In this document: one piece after another, positions 6,009 to 7,014 of the stretch
Layout: each line of letters opens with the position of its first letter
Numbering within the stretch: position 1 is the stretch's first letter
Notes under the pieces: generated by a model
What the model saw: the letters and a program-made list of their open reading frames with translations, nothing else
What the model was told of the DNA's origin: nothing
The model's database searches: none
NCBI GenBank assembly: GCA_945889365.1
Contig: CAMDBQ010000074.1
Location: 1-7,014, forward strand
DNA from: Legionella genomosp. 1
GTDB taxonomy: Bacteria; Pseudomonadota; Gammaproteobacteria; Legionellales; Legionellaceae
Length of the DNA stretch: 7,014 bases
Reading direction: 5' to 3'
Made by a program: the position numbers and the translations under genes

Positions 6009-7014
6009 TTAATCCTTTTTATCGGGTTGCCTTGTTCCAAGCATTTTATAATGAAGCAGAGCCTTGTTCCTTGCCTCAAGATGATCAACGATGGGGGCAG
6101 GATAGTCTTTACCTAAGCATAACCCAATCTTGTCTTGCGGCGCCATCCATGGTTTATGAACCCATTGGACAGGGACAAATTTAAGCTCAGGAACCCATTG
6201 CTTAACATAATCGCCATTGGGGTCAAATTTTTCGCCCTGTAAAATGGGATTGAAGATGCGAAAATAAGGGGCAGCATCAGCGCCACATCCAGCAACCCAT
6301 TGCCAACTCGCTGAATTACTTGCTAAATCTGCATCTACCAAGGCATCCAAAAACCAGCTTGCTCCAAAACGCCAGTCAATGAATAAATCTTTTGTTAAAA
6401 AAGAGGCGACGATCATGCGCACTCGATTATGCATATAACCTGTATGCCATAATTCCCTCATGCCAGCATCTACAATAGGGTATCCCGTCATCCCTTTTTG
6501 CCAGCGCCTTAAAAAATCATCATCATTTTCCCATGGAAAAACATCAAAATTGGACTTGTAATTGGCATTGGGTAGAGACGGAAAATGATACAGTAAATAA
6601 TAAGAAAATTCCCGCCACCCTATTTCAGATAAAAAGCGCTCCACGGACTTCAAATCGCAATCCTTATCCAATTTCACCCATTCAATCGCACGCCAAATTT
6701 GCCAAGGGCTAATTTCTCCAAAATGCAAATGAGGAGAAAGTTTTGAAGTCGCATCTTTAGCTGGTTCATCACGAGAGGCATTATAGCCCTTCAGATTGAT
6801 GTCAACGAAATTGGCTAATTTTTTGCAGGCACCTTCTTCGCCAGGCTGCCAATAATCTCCAAATTCTTCAGCCCAATTCGGCTTGGTCGGTAGTAGTTTC
6901 CAATGGTCAAGTGAATCGCTATGAGCCTCCAATGCTTTGGGTATACAGGGCATCGTATATGGCTCAGGAATGTCCATTTGCTTTAAACAAGTCCGCCAGT
7001 ATGGTGTGAACACT
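6009..7014 (-). CDS. phrB: Deoxyribodipyrimidine (CPD) photolyase, C-terminal part
   Basis: This light-driven flavoenzyme splits cyclobutane pyrimidine dimers in DNA. About 334 C-terminal residues are visible; roughly 140-150 N-terminal residues (the antenna domain) lie beyond the right edge, judged from the 472-residue E. coli enzyme. The first complete codon (7011-7013) is GTG within VFTPYWR, an internal conserved motif rather than a start. Numbered from that codon, FAD-domain motifs are KLSPHLHFGEIS (91-102), IGWREFSYYLLYHFP (131-145), TGYPIVDAGMREL (176-188), MHNRVRM (194-200) and the stretch from WQW through FRIFNP (237-256). The electron-transfer Trp triad of E. coli (W306, W359, W382) is intact as W161, W214 and W237. 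N233 matches N378, which contacts flavin N5. This is the first visible gene of the leftward operon. Confidence 0.96.
   Translation of the reverse strand, partial: VFTPYWRTCLKQMDIPEPYTMPCIPKALEAHSDSLDHWKLLPTKPNWAEEFGDYWQPGEEGACKKLANFVDINLKGYNASRDEPAKDATSKLSPHLHFGEISPWQIWRAIEWVKLDKDCDLKSVERFLSEIGWREFSYYLLYHFPSLPNANYKSNFDVFPWENDDDFLRRWQKGMTGYPIVDAGMRELWHTGYMHNRVRMIVASFLTKDLFIDWRFGASWFLDALVDADLASNSASWQWVAGCGADAAPYFRIFNPILQGEKFDPNGDYVKQWVPELKFVPVQWVHKPWMAPQDKIGLCLGKDYPAPIVDHLEARNKALLHYKMLGTRQPDKKD

Noticed and set aside
5996..6295. Short frames on both strands within the photolyase 3' end
   Set aside because: The photolyase frame is certain through its conserved C-terminal motifs; these are shadows.
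7011..7013. GTG at the right edge as a photolyase start codon
   Set aside because: The codon belongs to the internal motif VFTPYWR; the N-terminal antenna domain must lie outside the window.

Overview
This 7 kb window looks like part of an AT-rich gammaproteobacterial chromosome. The proteins are typical of that class, and the coding DNA is A/T-rich with tight minus-strand operons and clear AGGA/GGAG ribosome binding sites. Gene content and style resemble Legionellales, but that placement is an impression and could not be checked here.

Left part (1-2295): the start of a cytochrome bo3 ubiquinol oxidase operon runs leftward. It holds cyoA, a lipoprotein subunit II lacking the CuA site, and the first 281 codons of cyoB (subunit I), which continues past the window edge. 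Divergent from cyoA, across a 109-bp promoter region, is a small four-helix membrane protein of unknown function at 1903-2295 on the plus strand.

Middle (2296-2644): this 349-bp stretch has no credible gene. A GC-rich, MITE-like element with 45-bp arms (41 of 45 paired) lies between the convergent membrane-protein and SDR genes. A second inverted pair, of REP/dRS3-like CCCCGC...GCGGGG hairpins, is nested inside it. Several open frames cross this element on both strands, but they are translations of the palindromes.

Right part (2645-7014): six genes all point leftward. In order of transcription they are a CPD photolyase (phrB, N-terminus outside the window), an atypical NAD(P)-binding SDR/epimerase, a TspO/MBR porphyrin-binding membrane protein, a DUF2177 membrane protein and a DUF1295 (steroid 5-alpha-reductase-like) membrane protein. 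After a 103-bp gap comes a classical-fold SDR in which the catalytic Tyr is Ile. The first five are spaced 1 to 19 bp apart or overlap, so they are probably one operon.

The grouping of photolyase, DUF1295, DUF2177 and SDR resembles the light and singlet-oxygen response clusters controlled in other proteobacteria by LitR/CarH-type or RpoE-ChrR regulators. My working reading is a photo-oxidative defence locus, with DNA repair by photolyase, porphyrin handling by TspO and membrane-lipid modification by DUF1295 and perhaps the SDRs. No regulator gene is visible in the window. The most interesting points are this module with TspO inside it, the Tyr-less SDR, and the nested palindromic element abutting the stop codon of the unknown membrane protein.
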